64,000 nt of DNA from Glandiceps talaboti (lineage: Eukaryota > Hemichordata > Enteropneusta > Spengelidae). The notes below the pieces were generated by a model. The model saw only the letters and a program-made list of their open reading frames with translations, made no database searches and was not told where the DNA came from. The stretch covers positions 9,409,494 through 9,473,493 of the forward strand of contig NC_135552.1 of NCBI RefSeq assembly GCF_964340395.1, in the 5' to 3' direction. The translations under genes were made by a program, and so were the position numbers. Below, in pieces: positions 1 to 11,999 of the stretch (position 1 is the stretch's first letter; each line of letters begins with the position of its first letter).

Positions 1-237
1 ATGAAATTATTTATATTTCCAATTTTATACCACAGTTAGAGGACTGTGTTTAATGAAATGAATATTATCAACATGTACACTAAATGGATATTGTATGTAC
101 GTACTCATACCCCCCACTCTACCCATACCCCACCCCATCTACTTTCACTTATCAGTACAGACCAGTACAGTTATAATTTTGACCAATACAATATTAACTG
201 ATACTTTTGATCAATAAAAGGTACTTTGTCTTTGCAG

Positions 238-3200
238 GTAATGGAAACCTTGGTGTTGTTGTAGGAAGTACAATTAGTAGTGATGTACTTCATATCAGAT
301 ATCAACAAAGTGTTTTATCACTTGCTGTACCATATGTACCAATAGCACAGCCACATGTACAGGGCCTTACTGCTAAAGGTAAGTCTAGTAGCACAGTCAC
401 ATGTACAGGGCCTCACTGCTAAAGGTAAGTCTACATGTAGTAACACCGTCACATGTACAGGGCCTAACTGCTAAGGTAAGTCTAGTAGCACAGTCACATG
501 TACAGGGCCTTACTGCTAAAGGTAAGTCTAGTAGCACAGTCACATGTACAGGGCCTTACTGCTAAAGCTAGGTCTAGTAGCACAGTCACATGTACAGGGC
601 CTTACTGCTAAAAGTAAGATATTATTATTAAGTTTATGCCTGAAATTTGACATTTACAAAGAACTTGTTTATTGTATTTATTGTTGCGATGTGGTAACTT
701 TGAAACTATTATTAGGTAAACAATATTTTTTTGAAGCATTTTTTTGTGAAGTGTCTTTGGGTTCACTAAAAAATGTAATCTGTAACTAGAGCTTGTATGG
801 CCATAATGGCAGGAAGGTTATTAGTAAATGGATATATTGAATACATTTACCATACATTGAAATCATACCATGAGTGTTGATATAAAGTACTTGAGAATTT
901 GCCAGACTACTGCCACAGCTGACAAAACACACAGATTATTAAAAAGTCAACAGAACAGACTCAGTAATGATAATCCTATCATGACATTTGCCGATTCATT
1001 TATGCCTGAATTTTCAGCAACTAAATTTGATATTTTAATCATTATAGCACACATGAATTTGTCAGTGATTGATTTGTTCATTAATGAAAAAGAAGAAAAG
1101 GGTCTATTTTTAAAAAGTTTGTATAATTGTTAGTAGATGTTACATTAAGAAAAGAAACTCAAAGCAGAATTGTTCTGAAATTCATGTGTAGTTATAAGGC
1201 TTTCATTATTAATTAAAATCTCAAAATTCAAAGATTCAAATACATTGTTCAACATGTAAGTAATTCATTTGTTCGTTTTCAGAAGCAAGAGTTGTACATT
1301 TCAAAGAAGGCCAAGTGTACAGAATTATTACTCAATCAAAGGTAATTTGCATATTTTTCATGTTTGATAACACATTATAAATTTGTATCATGCATGAAAT
1401 TGTTGAATTTTGTTACGAAAATTTTCATTTTCTTTGTAAAAAGTTTAAACGTTACTGTTTTGAAATGCAGTTTAATGTACTATTAATTGATTTATAGCAT
1501 GACAAACTTAAGAAACTGGACAAAACAGAAACCATACACAAATCGTGTGAGATACCTCATAAACTCGTTTCATTCATTTCCAACTGTCACTCGCATCACT
1601 GAATGTAATAAAGTTCTTTCCAAATGTGGATTTTACATGTATTGGATATTATACAAAGAAAAGTGAATTTGCTCTGGCTCACATTGACCATATCATTTTA
1701 TAAATCTAACAGTTTTCTCTCTCCACTTTTATCAGGGGAGTGAGTGCATTGTAATCACTCAGAAGGTACTAGCACATAGACAGAGACCTTCACTTTTACT
1801 TCAGCAAATCACAGTAAGAAACACAGCTGTAAGTTTTTATCTCTAGTTGTGTCATCTAGATACATCAGTCATTTCTTTTGTGAGTTTGTCAAGTGAATTT
1901 GAAGTCAGTCTTGATGCCAACATGGTCGCTAACTAAACCACGTCTGGTCAAAGTCCCTCAATCAGCACAAAAAGTTGTTCATCCAATCAGTGAACCCCAA
2001 CTGTTAAAGTGGTGTAAACAGTGTATATACTATAAGGAGCACCTTGAGCTGTCAAATATACCATATTTGAACATTACATAACTGTCCCAATAAACACTAA
2101 CGTTAATGAGGGACTGTCAATGGTTAGAATTTTGTGATTGATTAACAAAGATGTGATGTTAACGACTGTGTGGGTGGGTGTGGATAAATTTTAAATTACA
2201 TCTCGTGCATCTCAGGACTTCTGGAGTAATGACTTTGACTATACTGTGAGTGGAGGTGTAAATCATAATGATACCATATAGGAACTAGACTAATTTGAAG
2301 AGCACATTGACTAGTGCAAAAACAAAGTTTCATAGACTTAGAAATCATACCAAACCCACTACTGTTCTTTTGGACAAGTTCTGTGCGAAGCACTTAAAGA
2401 CCAATTTTGAATAGGGAACTTGCAAACCCTCCATGTTGAATATTGCATTATGGGAAATGTGATAATAAATACTAATCAATTAGTATTGTAAACAATGATT
2501 TTAAATTGTTTATAACCACATATGATCAATTCATATTTAGCTTGACCAGTGTGGGAGGTTTTTTTCATCAGTAGCTGAGCTCCAGATAAGATATTACGAT
2601 AACCTCAGATAATCCCATAGTCCTTTGCGTCTGAGCATGCTCAGTCTGGATTGCAAGTTCCCTATTAGGGTTAAAATCAAGGTATGAAAAACAGTTGTCT
2701 AGCAGAGCTAAAGAAAGGATTGATCTTGACCAAAGGGGAATTACTGTATCTAATCCTTATGATTGCATTGTTAAAAATAACACTAATCCTAGAAGCTTGG
2801 ATTGAAACTCTGGTCTTTGATAAAACTAATTTTACCTTGCTCATACAATATTACAGAGTTTTTCAGCAAAACTAACAGTATCAGTGCCAGGAGCCTTCCA
2901 ATGGAAAGATGCTGTTAAAAAACCAACCAAGTAAGTATACAAAATCTATAAATTGACAGTGTGTCGTTGTTTGACATGTCTGAGATTAGAAATCATCTAA
3001 AATGGTGTTGAACTCCAAAATATTGTCAATCATTAAATGTACATTTGTGCCATCAAAACATACTCAAATTCCACTTAGGAACCGAACCCCTGTTATACCA
3101 CTGTCTGTCTCTCTCTCTGTCTGTCTGTCTGTCTGTCTCTCTGTCCACCCATCCGTCCATCTGCATGCATGCATGTGTGTGTGTGGTCAAGGTTTGCACT

Positions 3201-6200
3201 TTGATATCTCTAAAATGCACTGGTACAATGAAATTATCAGCCTTGGTAAGTATATTTTGATGGTTTACTCCTAATGCACAAAGTGATATCCTCTCCACCT
3301 CCATCTCCTTTCCATGAAAATGGCACCCTATACACCTGCTAGATGCCCACACAAAGTCTCACTTATGTTATTGCTCTATTTCAGGTCAGAATCCAATCCA
3401 TCCATTCCTGAATACACAATCACATCAGGACAAGTTAGGGCACCATCTACAGCCAGAGGTGAAGAGTTCATCATGGTTTCCATAGCAACATACCCTTCAA
3501 CAAAAACACTGGATATTGCCCCTAAAAGGTAAATTGTACTATTGACAATTTACTTTCAACACTGCCATCAAATGGCCTTTGGCTTAACAGTTGAGAATAG
3601 CTATTCATAAAATATAATTTGTCATTGTAACAACCATTCAAGCAATGTACAGGTTTGGAGAGAGGAAGTCACTGTTACAGTAACAATTTAGTTTGTGTTA
3701 TTCAACTTCAGAAAATATTTGTCATGGGGTTAGTCAACTGAAAATTTGCACCATACAGAAATATGGAAGACTGTGCGTATCATAAATATTTTATGTTCCC
3801 AAATAACAATTTAGATAGATAAGAAACAGGCTTCCCATGGACCACTCACTGCAAATATAAACAACATCGTTCGACCCCAACACTGCTACACAGAGACACA
3901 CACAACATCCTTGGCACAAACAAGCTATTGAAAGTCATCTATTGCAGGCTCAGATTTTTACACATACACAAATTGAAACTAGCAAGAATTTGAGTCTGCT
4001 TGCATGGTTCCCTGTGGTGACGTGTGTGTGTGCACATATACAGTGCCTGCTTGTCGGCAGGAGTGTGGTATTGTATGTGTTTGTAATGAGTGGTCTGTGG
4101 GAAGCCTGTTTCTTATCTATCTAAATTGTTCTTAGGAACATAAAATGTGTATGATACGCACAGTTGTTCGGCGACCCTTCAATATTTCTGCTGTACATCC
4201 TTTGATGTACATCTGTATATTAGAATAGATCTCAAAAGTCCAATAGACCTTTCCAATGTCACAATGGTGTGGTTAAACTATGAAATACCGATATCAAGGA
4301 TGGCAACATAGTATTGTAAAGCATGTGTGATCCCCTAGTAATCAAACTATATCAACATGCCACAAATTTACGATTTGTTGACAAATGATTACATGGTTAT
4401 GCCCCTTTTATGACTGTTTACACATGGACATCAAGTCAGAGTATGCAGTACTATCAACAGCTAATAATGAGGTACACCAGTTAATACGAATGATTTATTT
4501 GTTTGATGTAAATATATGATGTATTTTTCAACAGGCAAAAATTAATGAAAAATAGTGATTGTACAAAATCTTAAAGAGATGTACTGGTAAATGATTACAA
4601 AAGTATGACGGGTTGGTATAGGGGTGACAATACCAAATATGATAGACCAGGCCCACTTATGTTGTTGTTTGTATTGACAGTACATATTCACAGTGGATAG
4701 CAACTGTTGTCAAGTATTCAGAACCCAGTCCTTACAGTGAATTGTTTATTGAAAGACATAGGAAGCTGGACCAAGATGTCAAACAGGTAGGTACACTCGT
4801 TTGACAGCAGAAACTTGGATGGTTTGATGTTTCACTGATTGGACACATTTTTTAAGCAAACACAGACTTCAAACCCAGAATCAGTGTGCCCTCTAATGAC
4901 AACCAAATTTTGTTGTTGTGGGTCAAAATGATAAAAACTTGCATTTCTTGTGAGTCACCACATAGTAAGAGATAGGGGAACACCAAATGTTGCTGCATCA
5001 CTAGAAATTGTGGGTGTCAGTGGCATGTCAAATTGGCTTAGAGGGCACAGTGCCCAGAATATACACCTTGATGAAAAAAAAACCAAGAACTCATTCATCA
5101 CCAGAGTAATCGTTGATTGGAACCCACTACCCTGATAGTTTTGTCAGTACTTATCTTCGAGTCATAGTGGCAAGGCCCCTGGCATCATCCATACTAAGTT
5201 TCCTTTGCTGAACAATAAAAAATATCGGGAAATAAAATCTGGTTGTCAATTTTTACAGGAAATGGAAAGTTTACTGTCGGCTCACGGCAACGATTTCAGC
5301 ACAGTACAATCAGAGCATGTGGAAGAGTGGAGACAGGTAGGTCAAAGGTTATACAAATTTTCTGTCAAGTTTTATGGCATATTAATTATTATATCCACAG
5401 ATGTATTGTTTTATAAAATCGACTGCTCCAGACCAAATTCTCAACAATACTTACAAGTTCTAATCACATCAAAACTAGATTACTGTAATGCACTCCTGTG
5501 TGGTCTACCATCATCATCCATTCTACCACTTCAGCATGCCCTGAACTCAGCAGCCAGAATTGTGTCTCGTACACGGAAATATGACCACATAACCCCTATT
5601 ACACTGGCTACCAGTACACTACAGAATCCAATACAAGATCCTGCTACTCACGTACAAAGCTCTGAACAACACTGCTCCTGTTTATATATCTGATCTAATC
5701 AACCTGAAAGTGTCATCCAGAGTTCTCAGATCAAATGACAAAATCCTACTTCATGTACCACGGAGTAACCGAAGACTTATGGTGATCATACTTTCTCGCG
5801 CGCGTACCGCCCCCTTCGCTTGGAACAATGTCCCTCTAGAAGTGCGCCAGTCACCCAGCCTTGATATTTTTTAAGAAGCGCATCAAGACTTATCTGTTTA
5901 GCAGAGCCTACTGACATCTCTATATACCCACACTTTTGTAAAGTGCCATTGAACATTGCTACGTAGTGGAGTTTGGCGCTATATAAATCTCTTTGATTGA
6001 TTGATTCTAAGTTGAAATGCGTGTGCATGAAATATTTTTGCAACTTTTTCAAAGCATACTGCCCTTCAAAGCCTTTATCAGATATTAGTATACAAGTGTT
6101 CAAGTGTGTAAAGTGTCATGGCATGGGATGAAATATAAAAAAAAAAACAGAAATTAAAGCCGATTTGTTTAAATTTCCATTTCTGTAGCTGTGGGTGAGT

Positions 6201-9200
6201 GGTGCAGGACAAGAAGCACTGGTAGAGGGCGGTGAACAACCCACACCAGACACCATGAATTCAACGCTCTACTACCTCCTATCTTCAGTAGAATCAATTC
6301 CTACCACTCAAGTTAGCAAAGAAGAACAACAGAAACAGTTACAAGAGGCAGGGTCTTGTTATGGTGGACCTGCAACCTGGTAGGTGCAGCCATCATTTAA
6401 TAAGGATACATCACTTTTACTACTATTGTTTCTGTTCAGTGCCATAGAACATTACGTTGTATTGGATGTTGGCATTACACAAATTTGATTGATTGATTCA
6501 TTGGACCAATGTGTTTGAAAATCTAAGGACCTCAAATCACTAATTAAAGAATTTGCCTTTTGAAATCAAAGATATTTGGTTGTTAAACATCTTTTTTCAT
6601 AGAATTCAATGTATTATTTTTCCATGGTGTTAACAGTGTTTAGTGGCCAATTTGAAGTATAACACATTTTGTCACACCCCTCTGTTTTCAATAAAAATAA
6701 GAGGAAAACAGGTATTAAATGCAGGGATTGGAAATTCCCTGTGTCTGACACCTGGAACAAGTGAATTGGGAGTTACAGCAAGTGATGAAAACAATCAGGA
6801 CCATGAGGCCAGAGACTACCAGATTTCAAACGAATTTGATCACCCCTAACATGTATTAATGTCTGTTGTGTTATAGGTATGATCCCAGTTTTTGGCAGCA
6901 GGTGAAAACAGAACAAGAATTAGCTGATGTTGTTAGACTTTGGTTACACACTCTGTTTAAGAATGGATGTGCCAATCAGCTGGATGCTGGTAAGTCTTCT
7001 CTCCTTTCATATGCCACTGTTCCGGCTGCCAGGCCCTCTTGTACTTTAATTTCTCAGAACCCACTTCAGCTAATGAAATTACTCTCTAAACCACTTCATT
7101 TTATGCTAAAATGATATCAGTCGACCCAAGATTCTCCCTTCTGAATTCTAGATGCATACAGTTTAATACAGGCATTTCGACATGTCCTATATTACTCATT
7201 ATTGCAGCCATTTTTCCCTCACCAGGTGTACACGGTGTGATGCAGGCACTTGTACTTGTTCTATGCACAATATTTTTGTCATTTTACCCGACCAGGTGCA
7301 CATGGTATAATATAATATAATACAGGCATTCCTACTTGTTGTATACACTCATTATTTTTGTCATTTTTCCCCTCACAGGTGCACATGGTGTAATGCAAGC
7401 ATTTCTACTTAGCTTACTGGGAGTTCAACATAACAAGAACTATTTAGCAGTCAATGCAGATCCACGAAAATTCACACATGATCTTCACGTCTACCATATC
7501 ATCTATCACAGTTATTACTTGGATCTTGCAGTTCTTTCATCCATCAAGTCAATCCAAGTCAAGGTTACTCCTAAAGACATTGATCAAGAAAACAAATATA
7601 GAAAACATGATCACCTCTATGCATGTGATGCTGGCTGTGGTACAGATCCTATCGATCTCAAGTAAGAATTCCAAATTTCTGATATCAGAGCTTTCCTCAG
7701 CCATGAAATATCAGCTTTTCATTAATGTATTTGACGGTGGACGTTATATTTTACCATGTTTTAAAATGAAAGAAGGGTTGGTCTGGCATTCATTATTACT
7801 GAAATTTATTAGATTCATAAATGTCAATATCATATACATTTATTTATCTAAACTTTATTTAAAGATGGTTAAAATTCATACAGATAACCAGATTTAGCTA
7901 AATGCTAGTCTTTCCACAGAGAGACTAAAGACTAAGAAGACAACAAAGACAACAAAGACTGAACATGATAACAAATGCTATATTCTCAATTTCCTGTTTG
8001 TGCTCTGGAATGGCCTATTCAAACCAACAAGAAAATGTGTAGTTTATGTAAACAAAAGGACTAATCAGTCATTGGATTATTTATATGAAAGTTAGATATT
8101 TTTTAGTGCACCTGAAAATGACAACAAAAGAAATACTGTAGGATATGTAATAGTGACATTTGTAATTTTTCTTTTTAATTTCAGGCAACATACACATACG
8201 TTTTCATTGAAGTACACAGAACCCCAGCAAACACCGTTCCTGTTTATAGCTGAACATCCAGACAGTTTAGTTGACTTGAGGAAATACATCCACTATGACG
8301 ACATCAAATATGGTAAGTATAGCTATCTAGTGATGTCATGTTCTTTTGGATATCTAGTTTTTTTTTAAAGATAATAAAAAATCTGAATTGATTGATTGTA
8401 GTGATACAGAATTATTCTGATTTTATGTACCGTTACTCTATACCAATGGCTTTCACCATGTTGTGCATATATTATAGTATTATTAGATATTATTCTCCAG
8501 ATTTTTCTTCGAAAATACGAGTGACCTCAGGGGGCCTTGTCACTACAAGTTGCTAGATGAGTAGTGACAAACCCTTAGGTTATGAATATTTTCTGGCTGA
8601 ATGAAGTAAAATATTGTGGAATAATATAATTATACCTCCTCAAGCATAATCGAGAAAAATAATGGTGATTTGGAGCTTTTTGACTACTATTTCCAGCACC
8701 ACAAAACCAATGACATAGACACAGGTTGTCATGATGTAGAATGACCAGGGTATATAATCCATATTTTCTGTTCAAAGACAATAACAAGGCTTGAGTATAG
8801 TATAATAAACTTTAAACACCCCTGGGGATGGAATACCTGAAGTTTCTGACCAGTTGACGACATATACGCACATGCACGAGTGCATATATGGAGACAACTG
8901 GTCAAAATCAAGGTGTATACCATCTCAAGGGGTGATTTATTGCTATTATATTATACCTGTATATGAAATTTGCAATGAAACTTTAAAGAATGGGTAATTC
9001 CGAGTGGAAATAAAGTGAAGTAACTGTTATTGATTGGTATAATTTGTATCATGCATGGTAGTTGCCACTGTGTGTATAATACATCATCTTGTGTCAACTC
9101 AGATTGGCTTATTGGCTTCAAAATACGTTTGTGTGGATTTGCATCTTCTAACCACTCTGTTTCTTATTTTGTTTTCAGTATCAATGCCACAGCTTCCTGA

Positions 9201-9336
9201 GCACAGCACAGTTAGATTACCAATCAGTTTCTGGGTGACTGTAGTTTTGGTTATTGTTGGATTCCATTTGTTTTTATTTAAATTAATTTATAACGAGTTT
9301 TGTTCCGGACAGGATAAGAACAAATTTAGGGTGTAA
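238..9336 (+). CDS. KIAA2013: KIAA2013 homologue, single-pass type I membrane protein (3' part, 12 coding exons)
   Basis: Coding exons are 238-378, 1283-1341, 1736-1828, 2857-2930, 3385-3528, 4681-4786, 5259-5336, 6189-6379, 6877-6989, 7379-7661, 8185-8312 and 9179-9336 (stop TAA 9334-9336). Every junction is AG/GT and all phases close, giving about 522 residues. The human protein is about 630 aa from memory, so roughly 110 N-terminal residues with the signal anchor lie left of the window. Recognisable stretches are LTLYY-like (here NSTLYYLLSS), YACDAGC near the end of the luminal part, and a C-terminal membrane helix (ISFWVTVVLVIVG) followed by FHLFLFKLIYNEFC, the family's hallmark end. It is known only as a conserved membrane protein; no reaction is established that I know of. 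The family call rests on remembered human sequence and is strong for the last four exons. Introns hold MITE-like repeats, a CR1-like fragment and duplicated splice junctions (separate entries). Confidence 0.9.
344..622 (+). repeat. 46-bp tandem repeat carrying an exon end plus splice donor, about 6 copies
   Basis: The unit starts AGCACAGTCACATGTACAGG and ends with GCTAAAG/GTAAGTCTAGT. The first copy is the genuine 3' end of the KIAA2013 exon 238-378 with its donor at 379. Copies two to four keep GTAAGT (425, about 475, 521). Copy five has GCTAGG and copy six AGTAAG, so both have lost the donor. Because 46 is not a multiple of three, use of a downstream donor would shift frame. Confidence 0.9.
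2414..2662. mobile_element. MITE-like element with 12-bp terminal inverted repeats and TA target duplication
   Basis: Left end GGGAACTTGCAA (2414-2425) is mirrored exactly by TTGCAAGTTCCC (2651-2662), each flanked by TA. The 249-bp interior has no ORF and contains the palindrome GAGCATGCTCAG. The TA duplication suggests Tc1/mariner mobilisation. It lies in a KIAA2013 intron. Confidence 0.6.
3101..3190. repeat. CTGT/CT-rich microsatellite
   Basis: Imperfect (CTGT)n and (CT)n run followed by short GCAT and GT runs, inside a KIAA2013 intron. The open frames here are low-complexity and not genes. Confidence 0.85.
3746..4196. mobile_element. Foldback/MITE-like element with arms of about 110 bp
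   Basis: The left arm (CTGTGCGTATCATA at 3771, then AATTTAGATAGATAAGAAAC) is repeated in reverse complement near 4110-4163, with about 90 well-matched bases. Weaker matches extend outward to about 3746 and 4196. The unique centre of about 200 bp has no convincing ORF. It lies in a KIAA2013 intron. Confidence 0.65.
4945..5069. repeat. Interspersed repeat copy related to 59517-59640
   Basis: Both stretches begin TTCTTGTGAGTCA(C/G)CACATAG, continue with an A-rich middle and end near TACACCTTGAT or TGTACCTTGAT. The two lie in introns of different genes, so they are probably members of one old dispersed family. No termini could be defined. Confidence 0.4.
5417..6004 (+). mobile_element. 5'-truncated CR1/L2-like non-LTR retrotransposon (reverse transcriptase C-terminus)
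   Basis: Conceptual translation shows the end of the reverse-transcriptase region typical of CR1-group elements: TSKLDYCNALLCGLP, then SAARIVSRTRKYDHITPI, and after frameshifts APFAWNNVP and KRIKTYLFSRAY. The 3' end (GGCGCTATATAAATCTC) runs into a TTGATTGATTGATT tail. It is dead: truncated, frameshifted and in a KIAA2013 intron, about 80 bp past the donor of exon 5259-5336. Confidence 0.85.
6434..6498 (+). mobile_element. Very short 3' end of the same CR1-like family
   Basis: GTGCCATAGAACATTACG...TTGGCATTACACAAA ending in TTTGATTGATTGATT matches the last 65 bp or so of the element ending at 6004, diverged. It sits 55 bp after the donor of KIAA2013 exon 6189-6379. Confidence 0.65.
7151..7410 (+). 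repeat. Tandem repeat of intron end plus splice acceptor plus exon start, about 3-4 copies
   Basis: The unit of 70-85 bp is AGGTGCACATGGTGTAATGC, then a CATT-rich stretch, then a polypyrimidine run ending CACC or CAC before the next AG. Acceptor-like AGs lie at 7224-7225, 7294-7295 and 7377-7378, and only the last opens the KIAA2013 reading frame. A decayed copy precedes at 7151-7223. Using the first acceptor reaches an in-frame stop within the array. Confidence 0.85.
8795..8957. mobile_element. MITE-like inverted repeat
   Basis: Left arm ACACCCCTGGGGATGGAATAC...CTGACCAGTTG is mirrored by CAACTGGTCA...TATACCATCTCAAGGGGTG, about 55 bp well matched. AT-rich extensions (TATAGTATAATAAA and its complement) continue outward. 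It lies in the last KIAA2013 intron. Confidence 0.55.
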
Positions 9337-9483
9337 AGGCTTTCCTTTCACCATTTGTGGGTAATTATGTACTGTAAAGACAACAACTACAACCTCAACA
9401 TGGCCAAGATTGGCAGCATGCACATGCTCACTAAAGTGAGTGTGTGGTAGTTTTATGATATTGCATAAGAAACAGAACTACAT

Positions 9484-9750
9484 ACAGCAGTGGCCATTCA
9501 ATGTGCTATTATGGTTGTCTGTGTGTACTGTACTGGTCATTCCATAAAGGAAGTCATTTTGTGTGCAGTGCAGCAGTGGTCTGTGTACTCATTCTGTAGA
9601 GCAAGCAATTTTTTATGCCATACAGCTAGCAGTGGTCATACATGTGTATTTATTCTGTAGAGAAATTTATAAGCCATTTTGTGAACAGTACAGTATGCAT
9701 GCATGTGTACTCAATTCTATTGAAGCTAAATTGTATGCTATATACAAACA
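9484..9750. repeat. Diverged tandem repeat in the KIAA2013 3' UTR
   Basis: Four or so loosely related copies of CAGTGGTC...TGTGTACTCATTCTGTAGAG, 60-80 bp apart, follow the stop codon at 9336. Divergence is high, so the boundaries are approximate. Confidence 0.4.
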
Positions 9751-9893
9751 TAGTTTAAGGTATCATGCTTGTATTGTTAGTTGACATGGAGTGCGTTGTA
9801 GTGACCAGTTTGTAGGGGAGTTTAGGTGGAAGTTGGTGTATAGTTTGGCTGTGCATACTATTTCATCTTTAAAAGTCTTGTTTCTGTGTAGAC

Positions 9894-9899
9894 AATAAA
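9894..9899 (+). terminator. Candidate KIAA2013 polyadenylation signal
   Basis: AATAAA, 558 bp after the KIAA2013 stop and the first clear signal on this strand after the gene. Confidence 0.5.
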
Positions 9900-10411
9900 G
9901 GGTTCTATTGTCTGGGGATTCTAGAAATGTTCTTATGTGTAATATGTAAAAATTACTGTTTTGAGTGACAACTTTGGTCCACAAATGAATAACTTTTTAT
10001 TATTTATTACAATATATACAAACAGAACAACAGGATGTCATCTCAAAGTTACAGTAAAAAAAAAAAAAGAGCAAAATGAACTACTGTGACTTTAGATATT
10101 ACCAGAACTTGTACTTTTCAATAATGAACCAATTTGTAAGAATTATTCAATGAAAATATTGTAGATATAATTATTCAAAATAATTTGTATGTTTGGTACT
10201 GAGACTTTTAAGGTTTTAATTTGTACAAAGTCAGTTTAATGCATTAGTTCTGATTAAATGAGGTGGTGAGAGTTTTTGAATCCTTGGATACAGTAGGAAA
10301 TCATTATGATATCCAAGTGATTGTTTCAAGTAATGTTCTGACTTCTCCCTTCCTCCAATTTCTCATTAAACAAGCCATTACGTTGTAACATGACTTGTGA
10401 AATTGGGGACA

Positions 10412-10642
10412 TTTAAGGCCACGCTACACAAGGCAATTCTGTGAGCTCTACAATAAGCAATTCGTCAACTAATTGCTTCATGTATGCATATAATTGCAGG
10501 ATTTTGTGACATTGCCAGGTACATTGCAAGAAATCTGACGTGTCAGATTTTCTGCAATTCATCGCAAGTTACTTCTTGCATATCCCAGTTATTTGCCTCA
10601 TGAATTGCTCACTGCATTGCCTCATCTAACTTGGCCTTTAAA
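10412..10642. mobile_element. MITE-like element with imperfect terminal inverted repeats
   Basis: Left TTTAAGGCCACGCTACACAA is mirrored by the right end TTGGCCTTTAAA preceded by GCCTCATCTAAC. The interior repeats variants of GCAATTC, including AAGCAATTCGTC and CTGCAATTCATCGC. Length is 231 bp, with no ORF. Confidence 0.55.
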
Positions 10643-11000
10643 ATGAAGTATAAGAGATATTGTGGACAATAATTAATCAATTGAAAAAATAAAAAATGTT
10701 CAAATTATTAATATTAATGTTTGAGAGTTTTTATTTTTTTAAAGTGTGTATACCATATCAACAGAAAAGGAAACAAGTTCATACATAGTGTTAAGTTTCA
10801 TATTAAGTTTCCCCACCTGGTTGAGTGTTTCAAGAAATGTCCACTCTGTAGTACTATGTTAGATTTGACACAACTGTTGACAAATGAAAAGATAAACATG
10901 CATTTTACTAATCTAAAATACAGCCCTGACTATTCCGAACATATGACAGACTAACTGATTGATGAATCAATTTTGTGACTAAATAAATGGTGAAATAAAT

Positions 11001-11032
11001 TTCATTCATTCATTCATTCATTCATTCATTCA
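11001..11032. repeat. (ATTC)n microsatellite
   Basis: About eight perfect tetranucleotide copies. Confidence 0.9.
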
Positions 11033-11035
11033 CTA

Positions 11036-11222
11036 ACTAACTAGAGACTTGCTGATTGGCTTACCCATGACATCAACCTAACTCAGAAATGTCTTGTGAC
11101 TAATTCATGGCTGACTAACTGACTCCCTAACCAACTAGAGACTTGCTGATTGGCTTACCCATGATATCAACCTATATGAACTCGGAATGTCTATCTTGTG
11201 AATAATTCATGATTGACTGACA
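11036..11222. repeat. Two-copy tandem repeat of about 97 bp
   Basis: ACTAGAGACTTGCTGATTGG, followed by CTTACCCATGA(C/T)ATCAACCT, occurs at about 11040 and again at about 11137, with a related GACTAATTCATG or GAATAATTCATG tail. Confidence 0.75.
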
Positions 11223-11592
11223 AAACTGAGACTGAGTAACTTGTATTAAAATGACCGACCAATTAAATACTAACTGACTGACAAAGAAAGAATACACTGA
11301 TTGAGAGACTGAAGAACTAAATTACTTATTATCAAATACCCAGTATCCCTTCCTATGTAGCCCAATGGAGAGCTCGTGTATTTAACCCATGCAATAATTT
11401 TCTGTATCACACCCCGGCACACTTTGCCCAAATATGGTAATTGGTGTGCTCATTGATATCCATTCGCTCAGTGATTCGCTTTTGATTTTTTACTCAATAT
11501 TGAGTGACAATTTAACTTACTAATTAATAATCTAACAACATACTAATGACTGGTTGACTATTGTACTAGCTTTATTCAACATTTATTGATTT

Positions 11593-11619
11593 ACTACCTA
11601 CCTACCTACCTACCTACCT
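11593..11619. repeat. (CTAC)n microsatellite
   Basis: Six to seven copies of CTAC. Confidence 0.85.
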
Positions 11620-11999
11620 GCTGACACACTGACTAAGAAATTTATCATTTGTTATTAATAATTATATTATACCAGTATATTGATGGTGCAAATCAAGAGA
11701 TCTGATTGGTCTAGACATCGAACTAGCACGTCTAAAACGAGCGATAATGCACGGTTGGCACGCGTCCAAATTTTGTTTGTCTACGAGCGTTGAGTTGTAG
11801 TCCGCCGTGATACTGATAGTGAACTCTTCGAATTGTCAGAGGAGGATTTTCTCTCAATGAGACAATATTTTATGAGAAATTATGAACGAAATTTCGAAAG
11901 CAACCAAGTCATCGCGTATTTGTTCAAATAATTCACTAACTATGAATTCACTACACAGTGTATGAATACTTTCAGTGATGCATACTTGCCATATTATGT

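Larger units (their letters stand above)
9900..11999. other. Intergenic DNA with small repeats, no gene recognised
   Basis: Apart from a MITE-like element, (ATTC)n and (CTAC)n tracts and a two-copy repeat (separate entries), nothing coding or RNA-like stands out. Short ORFs here are at chance length for AT-rich sequence. Confidence 0.6.

Noticed and set aside
5205-5693. A 162-codon ORF starting before KIAA2013 exon 5259-5336
   Set aside because: It reads through the genuine exon, past its GTAGGT donor and into an unrelated CR1-like reverse-transcriptase fragment. It is not one protein.
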